Positions 16,118 through 25,486 of a stretch of 63,130 nucleotides of DNA are shown one piece after another. The stretch is from Hydrogenophaga sp. (GTDB taxonomy: Bacteria > Pseudomonadota > Gammaproteobacteria > Burkholderiales > Burkholderiaceae_C). Within the stretch, counting starts at the first letter, position 1. Every line of letters starts with the position of its first letter. Where the stretch lies: NCBI GenBank assembly GCA_016790705.1, contig JAEUOT010000048.1, forward strand, positions 1-63,130, in the 5' to 3' direction. The notes below the pieces were generated by a model. It made no database searches. It was not told the origin of the DNA and was given only the letters and a program-made list of their open reading frames with translations. Both the position numbers and the translations under genes were made by a program.

Positions 16118-16504
16118 TCAGTAGCCTGCCGGCTTGGTGGCGCCGCTGGCGTGTTCGGCCTTGTCCTGGCAGCCCAGGCAGCGCATGGCCACCGGATTGG
16201 CGTGCAGGCGGGCAGCGGCGATGGATTCGCCGCAGTCGAGGCACAGCCCGTAGCTGCCGTCGGCCACGCGCTTGAGCGCATCGTCGATGGCGACCAGCTC
16301 GGCCGATTCGCGCTCTTCCAGCGCAAAGGCCAGATCGCGTTCGGCGTCGGCCTGTGCCCAGTCGTCGCTCTCGGTTTCGCGGGCGTTGGCGGCCGCTTCG
16401 GCGCGGCCGATCTTGCCGCCGCGCTGTGCCCGCAACTGGGCCAGCACGTCGGCGCGCATCTCCTGCAACTGCCGGGTGAAGGTGTCGGACATCGGGGTGT
16501 TCAT
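16118..16504 (-). CDS. TraR/DksA family zinc-finger protein
   Basis: 128 residues. An N-terminal alpha-helical coiled coil (about 8-80) is followed by a four-cysteine zinc finger, C88-x2-C91 and C109-x2-C112, in the typical YGLCLDCGESI setting. DksA-like proteins enter the RNA polymerase secondary channel and modify the stringent response. The coiled-coil tip does not show the DxxDxA motif in the usual place as far as I can tell, so this is a paralogue rather than DksA itself. It is the first gene of a minus-strand run with the Dom34-like, VOC and decarboxylase genes. GAGGAGAA precedes the start. Confidence 0.87.
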   Translation of the reverse strand: MNTPMSDTFTRQLQEMRADVLAQLRAQRGGKIGRAEAAANARETESDDWAQADAERDLAFALEERESAELVAIDDALKRVADGSYGLCLDCGESIAAARLHANPVAMRCLGCQDKAEHASGATKPAGY

Positions 16505-16712
16505 GGGTTCTCCTCTGGATTCGGATCTGACGTTCTCGGGTCCCTGGGGACCACGACTTCATGGTGCGCCTGCCTCCGCGCACGTGCATTGATCGGCGTC
16601 AAGCCCCGCCCGCAACCCGCGGGAAGCTAAGGGCAAATCCCCGTCGGATTTCCGCCTGTTTCCCCGCAGAATCGGACGCCTCAAACACCCGAAATTGCGA
16701 GGAGAAACAACG

Positions 16713-17552
<840 letters not shown>

Positions 17553-17581
17553 TGCCTGTTGCAACAACCCAGGAGACAGCG

Positions 17582-18595
17582 ATGAGCGACACCAGCGGAT
17601 TCGGCAAGTTCGTACCCGGTTTCGAGTTCCTGCAGAACCTCGCGGGGCAGGCCGCCGGCGGTGTCGCGCAAGGCCTGGGCAAGAGCCTGCCGCACATGCC
17701 CAACCTGGGCCACTGGGTGGCGCCCACCTTCAACGTCGAGGACCTCGAAAAGCGCATCGAGGAGCTCAAGGCGGTGCAGTTCTGGCTCGACCAGAACGCC
17801 AAGGCGCTGGCAGCGACCATCCAGGCGCTGGAGGTCCAGAAGATGTCGCTGGCGACCCTCAAGGCGATGAACTTCAGTCTGGGCGACGTGGCCAACGCGA
17901 TCAAGGCCAAGGCGGCCGACACGGTGTCGGGCTTTGCCACCGCCGGCAAGGTGCCCACGCAGTTCGCCGGTCTGGAGATTCCGCCGCGCACCTATGGCAC
18001 GCCCGAGCCCGCAGCCGAGGCGCCCAAGCCGGCGCCGGTCGCCCCCAAGAAGCCGCGCAAGACGCCCGCCAAGGATGTGTCCGCCTCGGGGGCGGGCGCC
18101 GGCGTGGTCGATCCGATGGCCTGGTGGGGCGCGTTGTCGCAACAGTTCCAGCAGATCGCCAGCACCGCGATGAAGGACATGGCCAAGCAGGGCGCGCTGG
18201 ACGCGACGCGTCATGTGGCCAGCGAGCTGACAGGGCAGGCCGTCAAGACGGCGACCGACATGGCGACCAAGGCCGGCCGATCGGTGGGCGACACGGTGGG
18301 CCGCGCGGCGGGCATGGGCTCTGCGGCGGTGCGTGCCGTGACCGCTCCGGCGCGCGCGCCCGCCACCCGCAAGCCGACCACGCCGGCGCCCGCCCCGAAA
18401 GCCAAGGCCGCACCCCGCCGCAAGACCGCGCCCAAGGCGTCTGCGGCAGTGGCGCCGCCGCAGACGCTCGGGGCCGGTGACTGGCCGCTGCCGACCGCGT
18501 TCTTCCCGGGCTTTGCCGCGCCGGCCAAGCGGGCCGCCGCCAAGGCACCCGTCGCAAGGAAGGCGGCGCCGGTCCGCAAAACCGGTCGCCGTTGA
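17582..18595 (+). CDS. phaM: PhaM-type polyhydroxyalkanoate granule regulatory protein
   Basis: 337 residues. The N-terminal 110 residues (GFGKFVPGFEFLQNL, HWVAPTFNVEDLEKRIEELK, VQFWLDQNAKALAATIQALE) match the PhaM domain that binds PHA synthase and the granule. The middle has a PMAWWGALSQQFQQIASTAM helix. The C-terminal 100 residues are Ala/Pro/Lys-rich with histone H1-like repeats (PARAPATRKPTTPAPAP, KAKAAPRRKTAPKA), which in Ralstonia PhaM bind DNA and tether granules to the nucleoid. Its presence implies that the organism stores PHA. The ATG at 17582 follows AGGAGACAGCG. Confidence 0.88.
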   Translation: MSDTSGFGKFVPGFEFLQNLAGQAAGGVAQGLGKSLPHMPNLGHWVAPTFNVEDLEKRIEELKAVQFWLDQNAKALAATIQALEVQKMSLATLKAMNFSLGDVANAIKAKAADTVSGFATAGKVPTQFAGLEIPPRTYGTPEPAAEAPKPAPVAPKKPRKTPAKDVSASGAGAGVVDPMAWWGALSQQFQQIASTAMKDMAKQGALDATRHVASELTGQAVKTATDMATKAGRSVGDTVGRAAGMGSAAVRAVTAPARAPATRKPTTPAPAPKAKAAPRRKTAPKASAAVAPPQTLGAGDWPLPTAFFPGFAAPAKRAAAKAPVARKAAPVRKTGRR

Positions 18596-18599
18596 TGCG

Positions 18600-19880
18600 A
18601 TGAAGCTGTTCCCCTACGCGCACGCCACCCATCCCCAGTGGCGGATGGCGGCGGCCCTGGTGCTGGCGCAGTTGCGCGCCCACATGGCCTTGCCAGGCTA
18701 CGCCGCGGCGCCGTCGCTGGGACTGCTCTACATCACCGACCACTACGCGCCGCATGCACAGGCCATCCTCGATCACATCAGCGCCGAGCTGCCCGAGGTC
18801 ACCGACTGGTCCGGCACCGTGGGTGTCGGCATCGCGGCCAATAACGTGGAGTACTTCGACGAGCCGGCGCTGGCGGTCATGCTGTGCGACCTCAGCCCCG
18901 ACCAGTACCGCGTCTTCAGCGGTGTCGCACCGTTGCCACCCGGTGGCAGCGATGTGAGCGGCTTCGTGGCGCATACCGCGTTGCTGCACGCCGATCCCGG
19001 CGCCCACGATCTGGGGGAGCTGATCGCCGAGCTTGCCGATCGCACCCGCTCCGGCTACGTCTTTGGCGGGCTGGTGGGCAGCCGCACGACCAGCGCGCAG
19101 TTCGCGCTGAGCAGCGCCGGCCACCTGCGTGGACAGGGTGCGGTCGGCGGGGTGTTCACCGGGGGTATCAGCGGTGTCGCATTCGGTCCCGACGTCGAAC
19201 TGTTGTCACGCGTCACCCAGGGCGCGCAGCCGATTCACGGCGAGCACACCATCACGGCGGTCGACGGCAACCTCGTGCTCGAACTCGACCGGGAGCCGGC
19301 ACTGGACGTGCTGCTGCGGGAGCTCGGGGTCTCCCTCGGGCAGCCGCAGCAGGCCATGGAACGCCTGCGTCGCACGCTCGTCGGCCTCACGCTGCCGCAG
19401 CACCGCGCGGTGGACATTCCCCTGCTGGCCCCGGCGCGCGGGCAGTTCGGTCCGGAGGTGATGGTGCGCCACATCATCGGCCTGGACCCGGCGCGCCGTG
19501 GGGTCGCGATTGCCGAGCGGCCGCCGGTGGGCGCCCAACTGGCGTTTTGCGAGCGGCATGCCCAGGCCGCGCGGGCGGACCTTGTGCGCGTGTGTACCGA
19601 GATTCGCGAGGAGCTGGCGCCCGAAGCCGTCGGCATGGGCAGCAGCATGGTCGCGGCCGAGGCGGAACCCGCGCCCGCACGGCGCATCACCGGCGCGGTG
19701 TACGTGAGCTGCTCGGGGCGCGGCGGGCTGCACTTCGGTGCCCCGAGCGCCGAACTGCAGATCGTGCGCAGGGCGCTGGGCGACGTGCCGCTGGTGGGCT
19801 TCTTCGCCGGCGGCGAGATCGCGCACCAGCAGCTCTACGGCTACACCGGCGTGCTGACGGTGTTCACCGCCGCAGCATAG
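18600..19880 (+). CDS. FIST domain signal-sensing protein
   Basis: 426 residues comprising a FIST_N domain (about 25-215, with LGLLYITDHYAPHAQAILDH and a glycine-rich GYVFGGLVGSRTTS) and a FIST_C domain (about 220-400, ending GRGGLHFGAPSAELQIVRRA, PLVGFFAGGEIAHQQLYGYT). FIST proteins are small-ligand sensors, often linked to histidine kinases or chemotaxis. This one stands alone without an output domain. The start overlaps the region just after the phaM stop (four bases between). Its end overlaps the convergent XRE regulator by 17 bases. Confidence 0.87.
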   Translation: MKLFPYAHATHPQWRMAAALVLAQLRAHMALPGYAAAPSLGLLYITDHYAPHAQAILDHISAELPEVTDWSGTVGVGIAANNVEYFDEPALAVMLCDLSPDQYRVFSGVAPLPPGGSDVSGFVAHTALLHADPGAHDLGELIAELADRTRSGYVFGGLVGSRTTSAQFALSSAGHLRGQGAVGGVFTGGISGVAFGPDVELLSRVTQGAQPIHGEHTITAVDGNLVLELDREPALDVLLRELGVSLGQPQQAMERLRRTLVGLTLPQHRAVDIPLLAPARGQFGPEVMVRHIIGLDPARRGVAIAERPPVGAQLAFCERHAQAARADLVRVCTEIREELAPEAVGMGSSMVAAEAEPAPARRITGAVYVSCSGRGGLHFGAPSAELQIVRRALGDVPLVGFFAGGEIAHQQLYGYTGVLTVFTAAA

Positions 19881-20595
19881 AAAACGCCTCGAACTCCCAG
19901 CTCCGCATCGCCAGCACCAGCGTGTAGCCCTCGCGATCTTTCTCGGCCAGCTTCTGGTCGGTCTGGTGCTGCTGCGCGAAGTCCTGCGCGACGCGCTGCA
20001 GCCGCTCCAGGAACACCGGCGCCAGCGCGCGGCTGACCGAGCCGTGGACCAGCATCAGGCCTTCGCCGCTGCCGTCGAAACCGCCCGCGAAGTAGTCCAG
20101 CAGGGCGTGCTCGCGGAAGTAGTTCATCACCGGCCCATGCGGCCGCCAGCGGAAGGTCTTGGCCAGCTTGAGGCGGTAGCGGTTGAGCGGACGCAGCTCG
20201 ATGATGCCGATCCGGTCGAGCTGCGCGAGGTACTTCACGCACTCGGCTTCGGTCAGCCGGTAGGCCGCGGTCATTTGCTCCAGCGTCCACTGGCTGAGCA
20301 CGCAGATCGCCACCAGCAGCAGCTTCTTGTCGGCCACCACCGCGCGCTCCTGCTCGGCCGTCATCTCCTTGAGCAAGGGCTGTGCGTCGGCGACGCGGCG
20401 CGCCAGTTCCGCGAAGTCGATCTTGAGCGCGCGGCAGATCTCGTCCACCCGGGTCAAGGACATGTCGCCCTTGGCCAGCATGCGTTTGACGCTGGACTCC
20501 GCCATGCCCAGTGCCTGCGCCAGGTCGGCGTAGGTCATCTGCGCGGCCTTGAGTTCCTTCTTGATGGTGGCGACGAGATCGAGGGTGGTGCTCAT
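19864..20595 (-). CDS. XRE-family helix-turn-helix regulator
   Basis: 243 residues. The first 65 form a Cro/C1-type helix-turn-helix: MTYADLAQALGMAESSVKRM followed by LTRVDEICRALKIDFAELAR. The remaining 180 residues form a second, mostly helical domain of unknown function with FRWRPHGPVMNYFREHALLD, possibly ligand- or partner-binding. Proteins of this build occur widely in Burkholderiales as stand-alone regulators. It is divergent from the ceramidase-like gene. A longer start at 20658 is possible but the conserved domain begins at 20595. Confidence 0.82.
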   Translation of the reverse strand: MSTTLDLVATIKKELKAAQMTYADLAQALGMAESSVKRMLAKGDMSLTRVDEICRALKIDFAELARRVADAQPLLKEMTAEQERAVVADKKLLLVAICVLSQWTLEQMTAAYRLTEAECVKYLAQLDRIGIIELRPLNRYRLKLAKTFRWRPHGPVMNYFREHALLDYFAGGFDGSGEGLMLVHGSVSRALAPVFLERLQRVAQDFAQQHQTDQKLAEKDREGYTLVLAMRSWEFEAFSMLRR

Positions 20596-20708
20596 GGTGT
20601 CCGGGTACCAGATTGCGATACCGGTGGTGAAAGATTGATCCACTGTATCGCATGGCAATCCTTGTCGAGGTGGCGCTTCGGGACACTGCGCCCGTCGTTC
20701 ACCACCGG

Positions 20709-21533
20709 ATGCTCCCGATGAAAACCACTCACATCACCACCACGCAACGCTGGCTGCCCGCGCTCTCTGCGCTGTGGCTGCTGTCCCTTGTCTTCGGCCC
20801 CGCGCTCATCGGGTTCCTGGGGTTGAACCTGAACCCGCACGGCCACACCCACCTCTATGCCCATGGCCACCCGTTCGTCGACGCCCGAACCCTGTGGGGC
20901 ATTCCCAATGCGATGGATGTGCTCAGCAACCTGCCGATGGCTTTGGCCGGGTTCTGGGGCTGGCGCCTGCTCGCGGATGGGCGCCACTTGCCGACAGCGA
21001 CCGCTCGGGCGGCGCGTGTTTTCTTCATCGGATTGGTGCTCACCGGCATCGGCTCCACGATCTATCACTGGGCGCCCGACGCGTCCTCCCTGGTGCTGGA
21101 CCGGCTGGGCATGGCGGTGAGCTTCGCCGGCGCGCTGTCGCTGGCATTGGCCGAGCGCGCCGGGCAGGTCGCCGCGCGCGCCGCGCTGGGCTGGGTGCTG
21201 GCCGCCGCGCTGCTGTCTGCCGTGCTGCCCGCCGCAAACGACAACACATTGCCTTGGGCGGTGGTGCAGTTTGGCGGGTTGACCCTGATCGTGCGGCTGG
21301 CCCTGCTGCCCGCTGCCGAGGGCGCGGTCGGCGTGCGCCTGGGCGGGGTGATCGGACTGTACGCATTGGCCAAAGCGCTGGAGCTGGGCGATGAGGCCAT
21401 GTTCCAGGCCACGGCGGGCCAGCTCTCGGGGCACAGCCTCAAACACCTGGCGGCGGCACTGGCGGCCTGGCCGGTGATCGTCGCCGTGACGAACCGCGGC
21501 CTGCGGCAGAATGCTGCGGCCCGCGTCGCGTGA
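20709..21533 (+). CDS. Ceramidase-like multi-pass membrane protein
   Basis: 274 residues (271 if the second ATG at 20718 is used) with about seven hydrophobic segments. Features that recall alkaline ceramidase-like membrane hydrolases (CREST fold) are the HGHTHLYAHGHPFVD loop after helix one, GIGSTIYHWAPDASSLVLDR with S-x3-H and D, and a late SGHSLKHLAAALAAW with histidines. In that superfamily a Ser and three His with Asp bind zinc. The assignment is by these motifs only; substrate unknown. No strong ribosome-binding site is seen. Confidence 0.6.
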   Translation: MLPMKTTHITTTQRWLPALSALWLLSLVFGPALIGFLGLNLNPHGHTHLYAHGHPFVDARTLWGIPNAMDVLSNLPMALAGFWGWRLLADGRHLPTATARAARVFFIGLVLTGIGSTIYHWAPDASSLVLDRLGMAVSFAGALSLALAERAGQVAARAALGWVLAAALLSAVLPAANDNTLPWAVVQFGGLTLIVRLALLPAAEGAVGVRLGGVIGLYALAKALELGDEAMFQATAGQLSGHSLKHLAAALAAWPVIVAVTNRGLRQNAAARVA

Positions 21534-21568
21534 ACCCCACCCGCAGGACCCCACAGGAGGAGACCCGA

Positions 21569-23518
21569 ATGTCCAGCACACAAGCCGCGATGACCGCTGA
21601 CGCGCACGCCGCCCACAGCAACCAGTTCGCCCTGCTCACCCAGCGCCGCTTCGGCCCCTTCTTCTGGGTGCAGTTCCTGGGTGCCGGCAACGACAACGTC
21701 TTCAAGTTCGCGTTCACCGTGCTGGTGACCTACCAGCTGCAGGTGCAGTGGCTGCCGGCGTCGATGGCCGGACTGGTGATCGGCGCGCTGTTCATCCTGC
21801 CCTTCCTGCTGTTCTCGGCCACCAGCGGGCAGCTCAGCGACAAGTTCCCCAAGGAGCGCATGATCCGCTTCGTCAAGGACCTGGAGATCGTGGTCATGCT
21901 GCTCGCCGGCTGGGGCTTCATGCAGCAGAACGTGCCGGTGCTGCTGGGCTGCGTGTTTCTCATGGGTCTGCACTCGACGCTGTTCGGCCCGGTCAAGTTC
22001 GCCTACCTGCCGCAGCACCTGTCCGAGCGTGAGCTCACCGGCGGCAACGGCATGGTCGAGATGGGCACCTTCGTCGCGATCCTGCTGGGCAACGTCGCGG
22101 GGGGTCTGCTGATCGCGCTGCCCCTGGTCGGGCCGAGCTACGTGGCCGCCGCCTGCGTGCTGCTGGCCATGCTGGGCCGGGCCCTGGCGCAGGCCGTGCC
22201 GGTCTCGCCGGCGACCGATCCGGCACTGAAGATCAACTGGAACCCGTTCACCGAAACCTGGCGCAACCTCAAGCTCGCGCACGCCAACATCGTCGTGTTC
22301 CGTTCGCTGCTGGGCATCAGCTGGATGTGGTTCTTCGGCGCCGTGTTCCTCGCCAACTTCCCCGCATTCGCGCACGACACGCTGCACGGCAACGAACAGG
22401 TCGCCTCGCTGCTGCTGGTGGTGTTCTCGGTCGGCATCGGCGCGGGCGCGCTGCTGTGCGAGATCCTCAGCCGCCGCCACGTCGAGATCGGTCTGGTGCC
22501 GATGGGCGCGATCGGCATGACGGTGTTCTCGGTCGACCTCTACTTCGCCTCGCACGCGCTGCCCGCACACACCATCGCGCTCACCCTTGGCCAGTTCATG
22601 TCCGAGCCGGCGCACTGGCGCGTACTCGCCGACCTCGCGCTGCTGTCGCTGTTCGCCGGCATCTACAGCGTGCCGATGTACGCGCTGATCCAGATGCGCA
22701 GCCAGCCCACGCACCGCGCCCGCATCATCGCGGCCAACAACATCCTCAACGCGCTGTTCATGATCGCCAGCTCGCTGCTGGCCGGCGCCCTGCTCAGTGC
22801 GGGCTTCACCATCAGCGAACTGTTCCTGATCATCGGTCTGGCCAACGCCGTGGTCGCGGCCTACATCTTCCTGCTGGTGCCCGAGTACCTGCTGCGCTTC
22901 GTGGCCTGGATCGCCTCGCGCTTCGTCTACCGCTTCGACGTGAAGGGCGACCTGAACATCCCGACCGAGGGCGCGGCCGTGCTGGCCTGCAACCACGTCA
23001 GCTTCGTCGACGCGGTGCTGCTGATGGCGGCCAGCCCGCGCCCGATCCGCTTCGTGATGGACCACCGCATCTTCAAAGTGCCGGTGCTGGGCTGGCTGTT
23101 CAAGCTCGCCAAGGCGATCCCGATCGCGCCACAGAAGGAAGACCCCGCCACCTACGAAGCCGCGTTCCGCGAGGCCGCGAAGGTGCTGCGCGAAGGCGAC
23201 CTGCTGGGCATCTTCCCCGAGGGCGGCATCACGCGGGACGGCCAGCTCCAGCCGTTCAAGGGCGGGATCATGAAGATCCTCGAACAGGCCAAGGCCGACG
23301 GCGTGCAGGACGTCAGCGTGATCCCCATGGCGCTGACCAATCTCTGGGGCTCGTACTTCAGCCGCATCGAGCTCAGCGACGGCCAGCCAACCGCGATGGT
23401 CAAGCCGTTCCGGCGCGGGTTGTTCAACCGGGTGGGGCTGACTGTGGGGGAGCCGGTCGCTGCGGATGCGGTGACGCCGGAGGGCTTGCGGGAGCGGGTG
23501 GCGGGGTTGATGGGTTGA
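21569..23518 (+). CDS. MFS transporter fused to 1-acylglycerol-phosphate acyltransferase (LplT-PlsC type)
   Basis: 649 residues. Residues about 15-430 form a twelve-helix major-facilitator domain like the lysophospholipid flippase LplT. Residues about 440-645 form a PlsC acyltransferase domain with NHVSFVDAVLL (catalytic H-x4-D, His475/Asp480) and the substrate-phosphate motif GIFPEGGITRDG. The fusion is expected to flip lysophospholipids inward and re-acylate them, that is, membrane phospholipid repair. In enterobacteria the acyltransferase is on Aas together with an acyl-ACP synthetase, which is absent here. Good ribosome-binding site AGGAGGAGA before the ATG at 21569. Confidence 0.88.
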   Translation: MSSTQAAMTADAHAAHSNQFALLTQRRFGPFFWVQFLGAGNDNVFKFAFTVLVTYQLQVQWLPASMAGLVIGALFILPFLLFSATSGQLSDKFPKERMIRFVKDLEIVVMLLAGWGFMQQNVPVLLGCVFLMGLHSTLFGPVKFAYLPQHLSERELTGGNGMVEMGTFVAILLGNVAGGLLIALPLVGPSYVAAACVLLAMLGRALAQAVPVSPATDPALKINWNPFTETWRNLKLAHANIVVFRSLLGISWMWFFGAVFLANFPAFAHDTLHGNEQVASLLLVVFSVGIGAGALLCEILSRRHVEIGLVPMGAIGMTVFSVDLYFASHALPAHTIALTLGQFMSEPAHWRVLADLALLSLFAGIYSVPMYALIQMRSQPTHRARIIAANNILNALFMIASSLLAGALLSAGFTISELFLIIGLANAVVAAYIFLLVPEYLLRFVAWIASRFVYRFDVKGDLNIPTEGAAVLACNHVSFVDAVLLMAASPRPIRFVMDHRIFKVPVLGWLFKLAKAIPIAPQKEDPATYEAAFREAAKVLREGDLLGIFPEGGITRDGQLQPFKGGIMKILEQAKADGVQDVSVIPMALTNLWGSYFSRIELSDGQPTAMVKPFRRGLFNRVGLTVGEPVAADAVTPEGLRERVAGLMG

Positions 23519-23542
23519 CGCATACTTCAATGCAATTCGTCT

Positions 23543-23719
23543 ATGAAGCCTACAGTTCTACATTCGTCGATCCACAAGCCGTCCGAATTCTTGCGTCGTG
23601 CAATCGACTCGATCCGCGAAACACAGCGCACCGGCACCGGAGCTCCTGCTTTGGTGGTTGTCGCCCGTCTGGAGGCGAGTCTGGGTGCAGCTCGGCATTG
23701 GAAGAGGCAATGCCGTTAA
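23543..23719 (+). CDS. Possible small protein at the left end of the A/T-rich island
   Basis: An open frame of 58 codons from ATG (MKPTVLHSSIHKPSEFLRRA) to TAA. No family is recognised. The composition is basic and Ser/Arg-rich. No clear ribosome-binding site precedes it. It may be a genuine small gene, or a remnant left by the event that brought in the next two genes. Reported mainly because the 287-base gap between the acyltransferase fusion and the next gene otherwise holds nothing I can name. Confidence 0.2.
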   Translation: MKPTVLHSSIHKPSEFLRRAIDSIRETQRTGTGAPALVVVARLEASLGAARHWKRQCR

Positions 23720-23805
23720 TTGCAGCGGCGAAGGGCAATCGACTCACTGACTACGGTAAGAGGACCTGGTGTAGCTAAATCGGCCTGGCTTGGAGGGAGG
23801 TTTGC

Positions 23806-24258
23806 ATGAAAGAAGAAACGCCACTCTGGAAGGTGGTAGTGGGCGTCGCGGGCGGCGTGTTGCTGGCTGGTGCCATTGGTTGGGCCTTACGGCTCTGGCT
23901 TGTCGCCCAAGCGGTGAAAGAAATCACAGAGTCAGCAAATCAGGCCGCGCAACAGATCCTAGAAAGCTCCCAGCGGCAAATGCAGGTCATTCAGCAGAGA
24001 GAGGCTGACCGACAGGAGGCAGTGGCCAAGGTCCGGCAGGAAGAGCGGTTGCGCATTGCCATGGAGCAGCGGTTGAAGGCGCAACAGCAGATGGTCCAAT
24101 ATGCGTTAGAAGCGGCCAAGGAAGAAGCTTGGAAGCGCTATTACAAGCGTCCGGTGCATTGCGGCGACGCAGTGGGCGAAGCGTTCGTGGAATGTGGCAA
24201 TCACCACATACGGGCAAAGCGAAAGTTTGAAGAGCTGTACGCGGCTGGGAAGCTGTGA
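23806..24258 (+). CDS. Membrane-anchored coiled-coil protein, unknown
   Basis: 150 residues. One membrane helix near the N-terminus (about 8-32, VVVGVAGGVLLAGAIGWALR) is followed by a long charged helix (about 33-118) rich in Gln, Glu, Lys and Ala that reads as a coiled coil, and a short C-terminal part with two cysteines (HCGDAVGEAFVECGNHHIRA). A good GGAGG lies upstream. No family is recognised. The region is visibly richer in A/T than its surroundings and precedes a DUF1780 gene by three bases, so the two probably form one transferred unit. Confidence 0.65.
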   Translation: MKEETPLWKVVVGVAGGVLLAGAIGWALRLWLVAQAVKEITESANQAAQQILESSQRQMQVIQQREADRQEAVAKVRQEERLRIAMEQRLKAQQQMVQYALEAAKEEAWKRYYKRPVHCGDAVGEAFVECGNHHIRAKRKFEELYAAGKL

Positions 24259-24261
24259 GCC

Positions 24262-24876
24262 GTGACAGTCAAACCAGGCTACGTTCCTGACCCTCCATCA
24301 GAGGATGACGACAGGTTCTCGAGAGCATTCAAGGCATGGCGAGAGTGGAACGTCGGGGTTCAGTTCTTGACGAATTTGCATTTTGGCGTTGATGACGCAA
24401 ACGTGTTTTGTGTTGACTCTGATCCGCCGGATGTTGTATTCGCTGATGCGAGATTTGAAGTCAAGGAAATACTGGATGAAGGACGACGGCGACACGACGA
24501 AGTCAAAGCGGATCGCGCGCGGTCTATGCAAAGCCCAGGGAAGCTGAACTTAGTCAGCTACACGCCAAAGGATCTGTTTCCAGAAGACGTGGGGTCACTT
24601 GTTTTGACCGATCTGCAACGACTCCAGAAAAAACGGCGCTACACGCCAGATCTGCGAAAGAACTTGGATCTGCTTTTCTACGTCAACAAGCTCAAGCACT
24701 GGTTTGACAACGGGGCTGTACCCGACTCAGCGCTTTTTGCGCCTTATGGATGGCGGTCTGTATCTGCGTTGATTAACTCCCAAACGAGCATCGTGTTCAT
24801 GGCTGATGACAGTGCTCCTTGCTTTCTCAGAGAGAACGTTGGCCGTGTACGTGAGCGGTGGGAGCCTTTGGACTGA
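24262..24876 (+). CDS. DUF1780 family protein, putative endonuclease
   Basis: 204 residues from a GTG start three bases after the previous stop. The segment DPPDVVFADARFEVKEILDE followed by GRRRHDE matches the DUF1780 family as I remember it from Pseudomonas (PPDVLFRDANFEV, VLDEGRR). Here the PD at 56-57 and the E-V-K at 66-68 together satisfy the PD-(D/E)xK nuclease pattern, including the lysine. The C-terminal YGWRSVSALINSQTSIVFMA also matches the family. Activity is inferred from the motif only. A/T-rich composition unlike flanking genes suggests horizontal transfer. Confidence 0.7.
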   Translation: MTVKPGYVPDPPSEDDDRFSRAFKAWREWNVGVQFLTNLHFGVDDANVFCVDSDPPDVVFADARFEVKEILDEGRRRHDEVKADRARSMQSPGKLNLVSYTPKDLFPEDVGSLVLTDLQRLQKKRRYTPDLRKNLDLLFYVNKLKHWFDNGAVPDSALFAPYGWRSVSALINSQTSIVFMADDSAPCFLRENVGRVRERWEPLD

Positions 24877-25014
24877 CTGTTCTACGTGTCAGCTAAGTAT
24901 CGAAATTCGAGACTTATAGGGTAGTTCAACGACGTCGTCTCAGATTGCAGCCGGTTTTCGTGCTACCAGGCCCCCACCATCCGCCCCATGTTCAACAACC
25001 CACCGAGGTTTCAC

Positions 25015-25485
25015 ATGGCAAGCGGTTCCCGTTCCCCCCTCATCGTGATGCGCGACACCCGCGCCTGGCAGCTCCAGGTCTGGGTCTCGTTCGGCATCGC
25101 CGTCTTTCTCTGCGCCACCGGGCTGGCCTGGCTGCCCGGTCAGGACCTGGACCGTGCGTTCATGGTCATGGGCTATGTGTTCTGTCTGTCGACGGTGTTC
25201 GTGCTGGCCAAGGCCGTGCGTGACCAGCAGAAGGCGCAGCTCTCGGGTGAGGCCGAGACGCCGATGTGGCGTTTCGTGGTCTGGGGCGGCTTCGCCGTGG
25301 CGATGGGGCTGACGGCCTGGGGCCTGCTGCGCATGGAGATCAACGAGACCTACAAAGCCTATCTGGGCGTGAGCTGGCTCTACCTCGTGACCTCGGCGTT
25401 CACGCTGGCCAAGACGCTTCGCGACCGTCACGAGGCCGACCTGATCGACCACCACCGCCGTCAAGCCCAAGTGCAGGAGCAATGA
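25015..25485 (+). CDS. YiaA/YiaB-type inner membrane protein
   Basis: 156 residues with four membrane helices in two pairs. Each pair ends in a similar VFVLAKAVRDQQKA or AFTLAKTLRDRHEA, the duplicated two-helix YiaAB domain. The first half has WQLQVWVSFGIAVFLCATGL, the second FVVWGGFAVAMGLTAWGLL. Function is unknown; E. coli YiaA has been linked to membrane stress. The ATG at 25015 has GAGG seven bases upstream and is preferred over 24988. It begins a same-strand run of four envelope-related genes. Confidence 0.82.
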   Translation: MASGSRSPLIVMRDTRAWQLQVWVSFGIAVFLCATGLAWLPGQDLDRAFMVMGYVFCLSTVFVLAKAVRDQQKAQLSGEAETPMWRFVVWGGFAVAMGLTAWGLLRMEINETYKAYLGVSWLYLVTSAFTLAKTLRDRHEADLIDHHRRQAQVQEQ

Positions 25486-25486
25486 C

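Noticed and set aside
21065-23530. An 821-codon minus-strand frame opposite the MFS-acyltransferase fusion.
   Set aside because: It is rich in His, Asp, Gln and Glu with no domain; the plus-strand protein has clear MFS and PlsC motifs.
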